This document shows positions 1-11,012 of a stretch of 64,000 nt of DNA, piece after piece. The stretch covers positions 7,474,001 to 7,538,000 of the forward strand of contig NC_080565.1 in NCBI RefSeq assembly GCF_030253575.1, read 5' to 3'. This stretch comes from Rhododendron vialii. Its lineage: Eukaryota; Streptophyta; Magnoliopsida; Ericales; Ericaceae. The notes beneath the pieces are model-generated. The model was given only the letters and a program-made list of their open reading frames with translations. It had not been told where the DNA came from and searched no databases. Position numbers and translations under genes: made by a program. Within the stretch, counting starts at the first letter, position 1, and every line of letters starts with the position of its first letter.

Positions 1-1112
1 AATCAAGATCCGTGTTACTATATATCGGGCAAAGTGGATTCAATCACGTGTAAAAGAAGACTTTTTCACTATTGCATTCTCAAGCATTGGGTCTATTTAT
101 CATGTGATAACTGCAGAACAACCTCTAATTAAAATCTAAATTCAAGTTTCTTTTGTAAGCTGTTTTAGATGATGAAATTCGGTGTCGTATTCTTCACAAA
201 TCTATGATTCAAACACAACCTTAGTGTATTAAGCCTGTCTACAACATTACAAGATTTGTCTGCTATCTAAAGCCCAAACAAGTCCCAGTGTCCTTTTCAT
301 TAGATAAATCTATCTATGTATATGAATCTCCTATACTTCAGTAGTTTTTTTTAGTGTTTCTCTTTCTTTTTTTTTGCCACATCCCCTAATTGGCACAAGT
401 TGACTCTGTTTTCTAATTTATCCCTTGTCAATGCTCAAGGACTTACAGGCTTTGGCCTCCCCTATCTGAACTTTCCTTCTGTTATAATGAGTTTAGATTC
501 ATCTTTAGTGGATTATATATTATTTAAATTTTGGTGAAACAACAAAATTTTACTTCTATTCATCTCGATCAGAAGAAATCGCAAAAGACAATAACATAGT
601 ATTGACCAACTTAAAAAAGATACCTCAGAAAAACGAAAGTAGTATTATCCAAAGTAATTGCAGATTATACTTGTCCAGTTTTCCTTCATTCTATAAGGTG
701 GATGGAATTGTAGAGCATTTTGGTTTTTCTAAGGCTATTTGGCAGCATGTTACAAAGCTGTCTTTGATATCTAGTTTCCCCTCTTCCCTGCCTCAATTTG
801 GTTGCTTGGTTTTGTAATAAGTTCAAAGTGGAATTCAGATTGTGTTGGTTACCAGCTTTGGACTGCAGTAGTAGGAAGGTCAAATTGATTTGCCAAGAAG
901 GAAACACTTAAAGTAGTGTTTGAAGGGGTTGCTAGACCCTTTTTTTTCTTTTTTCTTCTTTTATAACTGAATGTGCAGACCAGCTTGCTAGACCTTATCC
1001 ATTGGTGATTGATTGATCGAGTTTTGATTTCTTTGTGCTTTGAAAATTGCTAACACTCTTATTGCATTCCTAGTGACCGCATTTTCAAAGGGTAAGAATC
1101 TTGTTTGTTCGA
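1..1112 (+). repeat. Segmental duplication copy A (spacer only)
   Basis: This stretch aligns throughout with about 2040-3840 and about 15045-16320, the non-coding spacer between the KIB-type and PPR genes in the other two copies. It ends near 1112, just after the shared phrase TTGTTTGTTCG. It has no gene. It lacks the roughly 130-bp segment found at 2395-2520 and 15411-15541, so it is the most divergent of the three copies. Short reading frames here are spurious. Confidence 0.85.
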
Positions 1113-1415
1113 GTCGATGGTTAACGTTTGGCTCTTGGAAAGCATTTCCTATTCAAGGCTCCTTCTTCCAAATCTGACTCTTCGCAACTACCAGAATCAT
1201 GAAGTTGTTTAATAGCACCAGCTACGATTGTTTTGCAAAGCTCTATTGCTTTTTTCACGAGGCAATCCGCGTCAGAATAGTGAGTAGGAAAGATCCACGA
1301 CAATGACGGAACGCCCCTGAAAAATCAACCCGTTCCCCAGGCAGAGCATCAAGAACTTGTATGAATTGTAGTACAGGAGAGGGTGTAGTGCAGCATCTCA
1401 ACCGTCCATCTCGAC
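1113..1415. other. Unassigned segment between duplication copies A and B
   Basis: This segment has no counterpart in the other duplicated copies. On the minus strand, 1121-1303 reads as an open frame of 60 codons with an acidic, serine-rich middle (EESDLEE) and a basic end (FPRAKR). It could be the tail of a gene fragment moved here, but I do not recognise the family and the frame may be chance. Its borders coincide with the breakpoints of copies A and B. Confidence 0.35.
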
Positions 1416-1795
1416 AATTTGGTTTACCCGTACAAGACTCTCGAGTTCACGGTCTACAGGCTCAATTTCATGCAGCAGAAACTAGAAGAGGTCGAATCTC
1501 AGGGCGATAAGCTCTGTTTTTGGGCGGAAACCACTCGATCTCCCTGCCTGCTGCGGGCGCTGCTCAACATCCATCGCGCTGTAAGAAGAATTCGATTTAC
1601 TTTACGGACGATTATTGGGAGAGAATGGAGGAGGATTACTCGTATGGAGGCCATGATGTGGGAGTTTTTAGCTTGGGTGATAAAAGTGTTAAGCCACTGA
1701 AGCATCTTGATCTGCTGCACAGAATTGATCCACCACCCTTTTTGGCTTGTTCCCAACAACATGTGGCTGCTGATGCTGCACTTGTCTGTTGATTT
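1416..1795 (+). pseudogene. KIB/DUF295 gene fragment, 3' end only, frameshifted
   Basis: This is a truncated duplicate of the last third of the intact gene at 13532-14785. Homology begins abruptly at about 1421 (equivalent to 14440), so the first two thirds, including the start codon, are missing. Against the intact copy there is a one-base loss near 1508 (GATAAGCTCTG versus GATAATGCGCTA), which shifts the frame before the conserved GGNHS motif. A one-base gain near 1738 in a run of T disrupts the C-terminus. The remaining frames at 1419 and 1520 are pieces of the same protein read in two frames. It should make no functional product. Confidence 0.9.
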
Positions 1796-2394
1796 ATCAA
1801 ATGTAAAATAGTACATTATAGCCAGATAGCCAATTTGTCTGGTTTTTTATTATATCATTGGAATTCAATTCATTCAAAGGGGAAGGACTTATTATCCTGG
1901 TAACATGGGATCCATTGATAAGGGTAATAAGCCCATGGTTATATACTGCATGGATGTGTGAACTAGTTTAGTACTTCAACCAAGAACCGTGTTGTCTATA
2001 ACGTAGGTGTTCGAGCCAGATTACGCACGTCTCGAGAACCAAGAACCATGTTAATATTGGGCAAATTGGATTCAATCACTTATAGAAGAAGACTTTTTCA
2101 CTATTGCATTCACAAGCATTGGGTCTAATTATCATGTGGTAAGTTGTAACTGATGATGCAGAACAACCTCTAATTAAAATCTGAATTCAAGTTTCTTTTG
2201 TATGCAGTTTTAGATGATGAAATTCGGGGTTGTATTCTTCACAAATCTACAATTCAAACGCAACCTTAGTGTATTAAGCCTGGCTAAAACATTACTCCTA
2301 CAAGATTTTTGTCTGCTATCTAAAGCCCTGCGAGTTCCAGTATCCTTTTCATTAGATGTATCTATGTATATGCATCTCCTACACTTTAGTAGTT

Positions 2395-2520
2395 CTTAGA
2401 ACGAGTCACGTCTCACTTGGGATACTATAAGAACTCATTAACATTCTCCCCTTTTTGGAAATGATTTTGCCACTACCCTCTGCAGGAGTGCCGTTAGAGG
2501 AAAGAGAAGTAGCAAAATTT
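2395..2520. repeat. Hairpin segment shared by copies B and C, absent from A
   Basis: The segment begins near CTTAGAACGAG and contains the partial inverted repeat ATTTTGCCACT ... AGTAGCAAAAT. Copy A runs straight across this position. The better preserved counterpart is 15411-15541. The hairpin resembles the short 'cactcccc' elements at 55355-55520 and 61418-61570. Confidence 0.6.
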
Positions 2521-2983
2521 CTTTTTCTTTCTTTTTTTGCTACATCCCCTAATGTTTGTTGGCACAAGTTGACTTTGTTTCCTACTCCATTTATCCCTAG
2601 TCAATGCTCAAGGACTTACAGGATTTGGCCTCCCCTATCTGAACTTTCCTTCTGTTATAAAAGTTTAGTCTTTAGTGGATTATAATTTAAATTTTGGTAA
2701 AACAAAAAAAAATTACTTTGTCGAATTCATCTCGACAAGAACAAATCGAAAAAGACAATAACATAGTAGTATTGACCAACTTATAAAAGAAACTTCAGAA
2801 AAACGAAAGTAGTATTGTCTAAAGTAGCTCCAGATTATACTTGCCCAGTTTTCCTTCATTCTGTAAGGTGGATGGAATTGTAGAGCATTTTGGTTTTTCT
2901 AAGGCTATTTGGCAGCATGTTACAAAGCTGTGTTTGATCTCTAGTTTCCCCTCTTCCCTGCCTCAATTTGGTTGCTTGGTTTT

Positions 2984-3547
2984 TGTAGGAGTTCGATTTA
3001 GGAGGAGGGACCTTCGCCTGAACTAGTACTTCACTTCCGCTACTCCGTTCCTCCGCCGCTGACCCTGCAACAAGTCACTAAGGCTGGAATCGCCTTGTGA
3101 CCCTCCGACGATCAAGTTAGATGTAAGGAGAGATGCTTTTAGGTCTAGGGTTAGGGTAAGATGGCATACCTCTCAAAGATGAATACCCTTTGTATTTATA
3201 GACCTAGGTTAACTTGGGCTCCAAGCCAGTGCGTGGAGGTCACGCTTAGGTAACCGCCCTCGGTGACATCATAGATGACGCACGGGATAAGACGGTTACG
3301 AAGCACATGGGCAGGCCTGGCCCAGATGATCCTTTTCGCCACGTGTCGCTCATGGTCCCCTCCTGCTATGCTGCATTCTGCCAAGAGGCCCAAACAGAAT
3401 GCACACCTCAGTAATTAACCGAAGTGTCAACAGGAGACCTGACGCCGAGCGAGTAAACAGAAAGGTATACACAAGCCCGTGTTAATATGAGGCCTCGGTT
3501 AATGGTGGTCCGGTTAGATTACCAAGACCATGACCGAAGCCTCCACA
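2984..3547. mobile_element. Solo LTR with 5-bp target-site duplication
   Basis: The 564-bp sequence begins TGTAGGAG and ends CCTCCACA, so it starts with TG, ends with CA and has a short terminal inverted repeat. It is flanked on both sides by GTTTT (2979-2983 and 3548-3552). Copies A (near 812) and C (near 16018) carry the unoccupied site, CTTGGTTTTGTAA, with one GTTTT. A TATA-like TATTTATAG lies near 3194. No internal retrotransposon sequence remains, as expected after recombination between the two LTRs of a full element. I cannot assign it to Copia or Gypsy. Confidence 0.92.
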
Positions 3548-4299
3548 GTTTTGTAAAAAGTTCAAAGTGGAATTCAGATTGTGTTGTTTAAGAAAGCTAG
3601 CTTTGGACTGCAGTAGTGGGAAAGTCAACTTGATTTGGCAATAAGGAAACACTTACAGTAGTGTTTGAACTTTGAACGGGTTGCTAGACCTTTTTTCTCC
3701 CTTTTCTTTTTTTATCGGATGTTTGAATTAGCTTGTCCGACCTTATGCATTGGTGATTAATTGATCAAGTTTTGAGTTCTTGCTATGCTCTTATTGCATT
3801 CCTAGTGACCACATTTTCGAAGTGTAAGAATCTTGTTTGTTCGGCAATGAACGGCTCGATTTTTAAAAGCCGAGATGAAATCTAGAACATTGATTGTCGA
3901 ACAAACGGCTTGAATGCCGCACTACACCCTGTAGTGCACTCCCCGCATTACTAGCCCCTTTGGCTACCTAAGTGAGAAAAGAAAATAAAGGAGTGTAGTT
4001 TCTCACCATTTTATTTGGATGGACAAAATAAAAGAGAATGGCTTCGTCGATTAAAAAAAAAGAAGAAAAAGAGAATGGTTTCTCATCCTTTCACACCAAT
4101 TTTATTTGGCTAGATAATGTGCGAGAAAAGAAAAGAGAGTGGTCATAGTAAATATTTTTACTATTATCACCTCTCCCAGTCTCCCTTCTCTCTAGAATAC
4201 TTTGTTGATCCGTAATGAATCTCATTTCAACACAGTGAGATTCACGGGAAAAGGTGCTCTGTTTTATCTCAATAATGCATTTTGAATCCTCGTTGATTT

Positions 4300-6178
4300 T
4301 TGATGAGCACCCACTTCTCTACAAGCAAAACACTTGCATCGTTCACCCATTTCACCACACGTTCCTACACCTCTTTTTCCCCTGTTCTCGACCCATCTCT
4401 CTCTCTCCTCCACCTCTCCATATCCCGCCACTCACTCTCTCTCACCAAACAATCCCACGCCTGCCTCCACCGCCTCGGCCTCGACCAACACCCCGTCGTT
4501 GCAACCAAACTCATCTCCGCGTACTCTCTGTGTCGAAACCCTGTCGATGCACGACTCGTTTTCAACTCGTTTCGATACAAGAACGTGTACATATGGAACA
4601 CAATGGTTAATGGGTACGCGAAGAATTACTTGTTCGATGAAAGTTTTGACCTGTTCAGTCAAATGTGTTTGAGTGAGGATTTTTCGCCTGATGGCTTCAC
4701 GCTTTCGACTCTTTCGAAAGCGTGTGGTGATATTGGGGACTTGCGTGCAGGGGCAGCCATTCATGGCAAGTGTATACGTATTGGGTTTTTAACGGATATA
4801 GTAGTTGGTAATTCTATAGTGTGTGTATTGTAAATGTGGGAAGTTTATCGACTCGCGCAAGGTGTCCGATGAAATGCCGCAGAGGAATGTCTCCTCTTGG
4901 AATTCCCTGATAGCCGGTTTAGTGAATTCCAGGGAGGTTAATGTTGATAGTTGCGTATGGGAATTTGTTAGAAGTATGCGAATTGATGGGTTGGAACCCG
5001 ATGCGTTTACTGTTTCTAGTCTGCTTCCTTTGTGTGGGCGAGATGCTGAGAGATGGAATTATGGAAAAGAGCTTCATTGTTACATTGTGAAGAATGAATT
5101 GAATGTGGGTTTGGGTTCTGATGTTCATTTGGGATGTTGCTTGATTGACATGTATTCTAGAAGTAATAAAGTCGATGTGGCTAGGCAGGTTTTTGACCGC
5201 ATGGAGTCTAGAAACGTTTTTGTGTGGACAGCATTGATAAATGGTTATGTACAGAATGGAGCATCAGATGAAGCAATGGTTTTGTTCCGCGAAATGCAAG
5301 TGAGACACGGAGTAGAACCAAACAAGGTCTCTCTTGTAAGCGTTCTCCCTGCTTGCAGCTCAGTTGCTGGCTTAACGGCTGGGAAACAGATCCATGGATT
5401 CACCATGAAAAAGGAATTGAATTGTGAAACTTCTTTATGCAATGCTCTCATTGATATGTATTCCAAGTGTGGGAGCTTGAATTTGGCAAGGCGAGTCTTC
5501 AATGATCATTCTTTTGTTAAAGATGCAATATCTTGGAGTACGATGATCTCTGGATACGGATTGCATGGGAATGGTCGAGAAGCCATTTGTTTGTTTGAGG
5601 ACATGCTTCAGCTTGGGATTAAACCAGACATGATTACGATAGTTGGGGTGCTTTCTGCTTGTGGTAGGTCAGGATTGGTTAATGAAGGTCTTGCTATTTA
5701 TAACTCGGTTGTAAACGACTATGGGATTAAACCAACGCTCGAGATATGTGCTTGCGTGGTTAATATGTTGGGTCGATCAGGCCAGCTGAAGCAGGCATTG
5801 GATTTCACCAAAACAATGCCAGTGGAGTCCCGAACTAGTGTTTGGGGAGCTCTTCTTAGTGCATCTCTACTTCATGGGAATTCTGAGATTCAAGATTTGG
5901 CTTATAACTTCCTTATTCAGATAGAACCTGAGAACCCCTCTAATTTTGTCTCAATTTCAAACTTATATGCTTCTTCCCAGAAGTGGGACATTGTGGCGGA
6001 AGTGAGATCAGCGATGAAAGAAAAACGGCTTAGGAAGTTGCCCGGGTGCAGTTGGATAACCCTTAATAGCGAAACTCACAGTTTCTACGTTGCTGACAAA
6101 GCCCATTCTTGCTCTGATATGATTTATGAAATGCTGGAGGAACTCCTTTTCGTGATGAAGGGAGATAGATTATCCTGA
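4300..6178 (+). pseudogene. PPR protein pseudogene, E-type (duplicate of 17530-19431)
   Basis: This copy is nearly identical to the intact PPR gene at 17530-19431. The frame opens at 4300 with the same N-terminus (MMSTHFSTSK) but a 2-bp loss near 4820 (TAGTGTGTGTATTG versus TAGTGTATGTGTATTG) ends it after 177 codons. The rest of the protein, including the E/E+ region, continues open in another frame from 4823 to 6178. A second 2-bp loss near 6168 alters the last codons and brings an earlier stop. Decay looks recent, because nearly all the rest of the frame is free of stops. Downstream re-initiation could give a 451-aa repeat-only protein lacking the targeting sequence, but I expect no function. 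Confidence 0.9.
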
Positions 6179-6185
6179 TACGGAG

Positions 6186-6796
6186 AATCATTGTAAATGT
6201 CTTGTTGCTCAACCCCCTAAGACACTTTAAGTGATACCAATGCACGATGGCTAACAACTTGCTAAAATTCTTGCAACCTTCATAAAGAGGTTGCTTGGCA
6301 TCTTTAAGCAAGTCATAGAATCCTTGTGCATTTGCGTTAGGTACTTGAGCAGGTTGCTCACTTAGACCTTGGTTAAAGGGTTCTGGTTCATTTGTTTCAT
6401 CTCGAATGTCATCCATAGATTGAGTATGCACGTAAAACACATCATGCAACATTTCTTCTATGTCACCAAACTAAAGTCCTATTTGTTCAACAGGAGTCTC
6501 ACAAGTTTTGCTAGAAGTTGGTACCGAGATAGCTTCGCCATGATAATACCAACAATCTAACCTTGACTAATGCCAAATGAGACTAAGTGATCATGGACAA
6601 CATTGAGGCTAAACATGAATGAATTTGCACATTTCACACATGGACATAAGATTGTTCCCTCCTTTGACGCATTGAGAGAAGCAAAGTGCAAAAAGTCCAT
6701 AATCCCTTGCAAATAATCTCTTGACGATCTACTCTTCGTCATCCAAGTCTTATCCATTGGTTTAGCATTAACTAAAACAATGTAGGAAAAAGACAT
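6186..6796 (-). mobile_element. CACTA (En/Spm) transposon fragment, TNP2 N-terminal region
   Basis: Read on the minus strand, 6796-6557 encodes a recognisable transposase-associated domain: MDKTWMTKSR near its start, a YLQG motif, then CPCVKCAN and VHDHLVSFG. From 6452 to about 6186 the next TNP2 segment follows (a FYDLLKDAKQPLYEGC block), but stops and frame breaks separate the two. The frame then runs straight into antisense PPR sequence, so the transposon was cut off at the duplication breakpoint. Only the first quarter or so of a TNP2 protein is present and it cannot be active. The related 5' terminal part of the element may be the array and TIR-like end at 10106-10358. Confidence 0.8.
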
Positions 6797-8880
6797 CTAC
6801 GTAAAAAAGAGAATGATTTATCAATATGAACATCAATTAATCTTCTTAGCCTACTATTTTGGGTATCAAGGCACTTAGTAGAACATGATGGTTGCTTTTA
6901 TCTAATTCAATGGCATACAACAACATAAGAAACATGTGGAACAATTCATTCAGAATTACTCAATCACTTTACCATATTATTAAACTAGCTAAAATTAAAT
7001 TAATCCTTGTGAAAAGTACCATGAAACAGTTCATTTGCTTGTACATCCAAGAGGCTGCGAAGAGCTATGTGAGTTGGAAGGCCGTGAAGTTCCAGGCAAA
7101 TGGTGAGGCTATGAAGCTCTAGGCAAATGGATAGTCCGCGAAGATCCATGTGGCTGAGTGGGTTGTGAAGCCCCACATGATTTGGCACGATTTGGAGATC
7201 CATGTGAGAGACTAGGTTGTGAATGTTGCTCAATATCGCAAGTAGAAAATCGTCTTTTCTTTGCCATGCATATTCAAACAAACAGTAGAATAATAAACAA
7301 TAATGTTCACTAATGCATAAGAGGGCATAAGCAAACTTCATGTAGCAAACTCATACTCAGCTAAAACCCAAATCACCACTACCCAGTTTTGAAGTTCTAA
7401 CTGCTTGAAATGAGGTTTAGAGGTTGGAAACGCCTCTAGTAAGTGCTGAATCTGTTGTGTTGTATGCTGGAAATAGTTTTCAAGAGCTGAAACTGTGTGT
7501 AAAAGTGCAGGAATTACTTGTTATGTGCTGAAAATTGATAGTATATGCTGCAAATGTGAACCCAGTTGCTGAAAGTGTGAATTTGGATGTGAAAACTGTA
7601 TGTGTAGATGCAGGAATTATATGTTAGATGCTAAAAATAAGCTTTTTGATTGCTGTGAATGAGCACTAAGAGCTGAATTGCAACTGAATCTGCCAGAACT
7701 TGTATCGAACAAGTGGGAATCAATTGCTATATTTAGTTAAGGAGAGTGTATAGAGATTGCTAGAGTTCATTTTTAGGAGCATCTCTATACTAATACTCGC
7801 ATATGTGGATGTATGTATTGTATGCTAGGTTCGAAAGTGGCAACGAGTACCGCAACTCCACGTAGGGAGTGAGCTTGTGTTCGTACCATAGACCAAACAA
7901 GCTAAAACCCAGATCACCACTACGCATTTTGAGCTGAAAAAACCAACTCAAAATAAAAACCACCATACGTTACAGTATATATTTGAAGAACAAATTATAA
8001 AAATACGTACCTAAAAAGTAGTAAAAGAAAGAAACCTCCCTACCCGAGCCCCTACTGCCTGCCCTTTTGCTATACCATCATACTTTACAGTATATATTTG
8101 AACGACCAGCTTGATGACCTTTCGACTAATTTAATGTCCTAAATTTAACGATGTGAACAAATCTTCAGCAATCCCAAAGTTTAAGTTTGGAATATTTGGC
8201 GACCTCTTGGACAATAAACCATATGGTAGTTGTCGTATGGCCACCAAACTAAATCCCTGGATTCATCAAATATGAGTTTAACAAAGATTTTCTTCAAAAG
8301 AAGTCTTTGATTTGGGTTAAATCAAAAATTGATTATAAAACTACAATCTTGCGTTTTCAACGATATATATTAATAAGGAAAGTAATTTACATAATTTCAG
8401 GACCAATCAAGTGAACTAAACGACACCACATGACGATTTCACCACAAATCATGCCGCAAATATTCTTCTGTAACTGCTTTCATTTTTTCTTTTTAACCAA
8501 TATGCCTTTCATAAAGTGGGAAAAAAATTCGTACATGCAGAGCCGAAATTGGTTACCTGTATATACATACACACGCCAATACAACAAATCTCTGGCTATA
8601 GAACAAATAAATTGGTCATTTGGAGCAAAGATAAAACAAGATTCGTAAGCCGAAATCGGTCATGGAGGTTTCACAAAAAAATATCTGCGAGTCCATTTAC
8701 TTCGTTTTGCATGCAATGGCCACTGTACTACACTTAATATTGAACAGAACCACTGCTAAACCCTTCCCCCAATTCTCGAAACCCTAATTTCGAAACACTC
8801 CACTGCTAAAATAGGGGTGTTCGGTTCCAAGAGCGCTGGCTGAACACGGCGTGGTTTGCGACCGAGGCCGGTGGGGCGAG
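6797..8880. other. Non-coding, probably transposon-derived DNA
   Basis: No gene is supported. About 7030-7220 contains imperfect short repeats built on GTGAAG and CAAATGG-like words. About 7430-7700 contains a looser array built on TGCTGAAA...GTG. The phrase AAAACCCARATCACCACTAC occurs near 7363 and 7905, and TTACAGTATATATTTGAA near 7970 and 8084. This fits degenerate non-coding parts of the CACTA element that begins at 6186. Confidence 0.4.
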
Positions 8881-8889
8881 TGTGTGTGC

Positions 8890-8939
<50 letters not shown>
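8881..8939. repeat. Compound microsatellite (TG)n(AG)n
   Basis: About 15 TG units (one interrupted by GC) are followed directly by about 14 AG units. Reading frames across it on either strand are low-complexity artefacts. Confidence 0.97.
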
Positions 8940-8943
<4 letters not shown>

Positions 8944-9059
8944 TGACTAACCGTTGGGAACGGACGAGGGAAGGCTTGGCGAAAGATTTATTTTTTAGAA
9001 TTAAGGCCAAAATAATTAAACGCCGTCGTATGGAGCAATAAGAAAAAATTCCAATTTAA

Positions 9060-9965
9060 TTAGCTAACTATATTTTAATAGTGGTCGATTGAACCATTAA
9101 AATTTCACGTCTTATTGATTCCTTCTTTATCACCAAAATCAAAGATTATCGGATATCGGTGACCGCCTGATCGGACAATATTTGATACATCCCAAAGGCA
9201 TTAAAGTATTAGATTGCAATACCCGCCCCCACTTGAGTCTTTTTTTATCGATCAGAACTGTCCATATTTTACATATCATGGAGTACAGCATTCGTATCAA
9301 AAACAAAGTTAATCACGTATCGTTACACACTTGATCGGTCATACAAACTCATTTTTTAAATGAAATTGTGTCTCGATAAAGAAGCTTTTTTAAATCCGAT
9401 CGAGACAATTTTTTACGAGAATGCTATAATCAACAAGGAAAACAAAAGCAACGGTCTGGATCGTCGTCATTGTGTTGCGGTCGAATAACTACCGTACGTT
9501 CAAGTATAACACAAGATTTAATTTGTTAACAATTACATTGAACGTATAGAATTTAAAGGCAATTAACAACTCAATTTTTACCGTGGTTGATCTGATCCAT
9601 TAGGATTTCACATCTCATTGATTTCAATGTTGTCACCAAAAACAGAGATCATCGGATTTCGACGACCGCCTGATTTGACAACATTTTATGCATCCCGAGG
9701 CATTGAAATATTAGATTGCAAGACCCGACCCCACCAAAGTCTTTATATTTTGATCTGAAACATCTATCTTTTGCATATATTTGAATTTATCATTCGTACC
9801 AAGAATTAAGCTGATTGGGTATCTTTACACATTTAATCGGACGATAACTATCATCCAAAAAATAAATTGCGTCCTAATCAAGGAGTTTTCTAAACCTGAT
9901 TGAACCAAATTTTTATGATAATGATTTAATCAATAAGAACAACGATGATCAACGGCCTCGAATAT
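9060..9965. repeat. Diverged direct repeat, two units of about 0.4 kb
   Basis: Unit 1 (about 9060-9460) and unit 2 (about 9580-9965) share the same order of phrases: a CCATTARRATTTCAC block, GACCGCCTGAT, TGCATCCC/TACATCCC, ATTAGATTGCAA, ACCCGMCCCCAC, AGTCTTT, then RTCAAY-AAC-rich ends. They are spaced by about 510 bp and are clearly diverged. There is no open reading frame. The units may be an old tandem duplication or two fragments of one transposon family. Confidence 0.75.
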
Positions 9966-10105
9966 TAAAATAGTTTTGTTTTAATGAGATATGCTAAATA
10001 ATCGTATCGAAAGGTATTAAAAATGTATAACATGTAGTAATATTATTTTTATTTTTTGATCTGGTGTAGTAATATTATTAGATATAGTTTTGTTTGTTCA
10101 TAGAA

Positions 10106-10268
10106 TCTATTCCAGTGCTTCTTTTGGGCTACTGGCAAAAGGGGTGTCTATTCCAGTGCTTTTAGTAGGTACTAGTAAATGAAGGGTCTATTCCAGCGCT
10201 TTTGCTTGAGTGCTAGAAATTGGTCGACCTATTCCAGCGCTTTTGCTTTGGACGCTGGGAAAACCTCA
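10106..10268. repeat. Tandem array of four 40-41-bp units
   Basis: Units begin at 10106, 10147, 10187 and 10228, each opening with CTATTCCAGYGCTTTT (first unit CTTCTTTT) and ending in a CTRG/CTGG-AAA phrase. The regular 40-bp spacing and position just inside a CACTA-like end suggest subterminal transposase-binding repeats. Confidence 0.8.
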
Positions 10269-10339
10269 TTCTAGCAGCGGCTAGAAAAAGCTTTGGTGTA
10301 GACCTCTTATTATAGCGTTTTATGGCCGGCAAATCTTAA

Positions 10340-10358
10340 ATTCTTGTAGTCGTGGAAC
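10340..10358. mobile_element. Possible CACTA terminal inverted repeat
   Basis: The sequence TTCTTGTAGTCGTG resembles the reverse complement of the canonical CACTACAAGAA end, with one base off at the terminal CACTA. It lies beyond the 40-bp array and on the side expected for the 5' end of a minus-strand element whose TNP2 fragment is at 6186-6796. No matching left end remains. Confidence 0.4.
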
Positions 10359-10796
10359 CTAGATGATCATGGGGGGTGGTGCAAATAAAGCTGCTCTGCT
10401 TAATTTATCCACCTGATCTTTCTCTTGAGTCTTAAATTATTAGTTGTGAGTTTTTATTTTCTTGATGCATCCGTTGTTTTTAATAATGGTTGTGATTGGA
10501 ACCAAAAGGTTCTCAATCCGGAGAGAAAATAGTAATGCATGTAATCCAGCCCAATAAATTTATACTAAGTTGATTAAGTCATTTACTTTCCCAATTTTAA
10601 TTTGTTAAGTTCCAATATGTTGTTAAAGAAATCCACGTTATGTGGCGGTGATCACTTATTTGGGGAAAGTACAACATAGTACTTCGGAAGTAACAAAAAA
10701 TTAGCAGTTTTGAAGTCGACCGAGGGCATGGAATATGTGTTTGGTACAGACTACAGAACATACACTTTATAAAAGTAGTCAAGTCCGAGATTGTCT

Positions 10797-11012
10797 TGTT
10801 TCCGGTTGTGCTGTAAATAGGTTGTTTACAGCACCAATCAATCACAACCGTCCATAAGTATTCTGAACGGTCTGAATTTTAATTAAACTTTTTCAGGGAA
10901 AAATTTTACTCTTCTCCAGAAAAATTTCCTTAACATTCGGACGGTCCAAAAATCTTTTAAACGGTCACAATTGAATGCTATAAACACTTGTTTATAGCAC
11001 AGCCGGAAACAA
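10797..11012. mobile_element. Foldback MITE, 216 bp
   Basis: The left end TTGTTTCCGGTTGTGCTGTA is matched in inverted orientation by the right end (TTGTTTCCGGCTGTGCTATA on the other strand), and homology continues inward through TTTATAGCA and AACGGTC-type phrases. It has no coding capacity. Confidence 0.85.

Larger units (their letters stand above)
1416..6186 (+). repeat. Segmental duplication copy B (KIB fragment, spacer, PPR pseudogene)
   Basis: Copy B is collinear with copy C (14438-19418) from the KIB C-terminus through almost the last codons of the PPR gene. The left join is at about 1420 within coding sequence and the right join is at about 6184-6186, where CACTA transposon sequence begins. 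Relative to copy C it has gained a solo LTR (2984-3547) and lacks the palindromic element at 16527-17053 and the MITE at 17154-17380. Confidence 0.9.

Noticed and set aside
4254-4672. Alternative frames overlapping the PPR N-terminus (also 17484-17902)
   Set aside because: Pro/Ser/His-rich shadows of the targeting region; the PPR frame continues into recognisable repeats.
8756-9041. Open frames on both strands across the TG/AG microsatellite
   Set aside because: Length is due to dinucleotide repeats (Ser-Leu, His-Thr, Arg-Glu runs); no other protein features.
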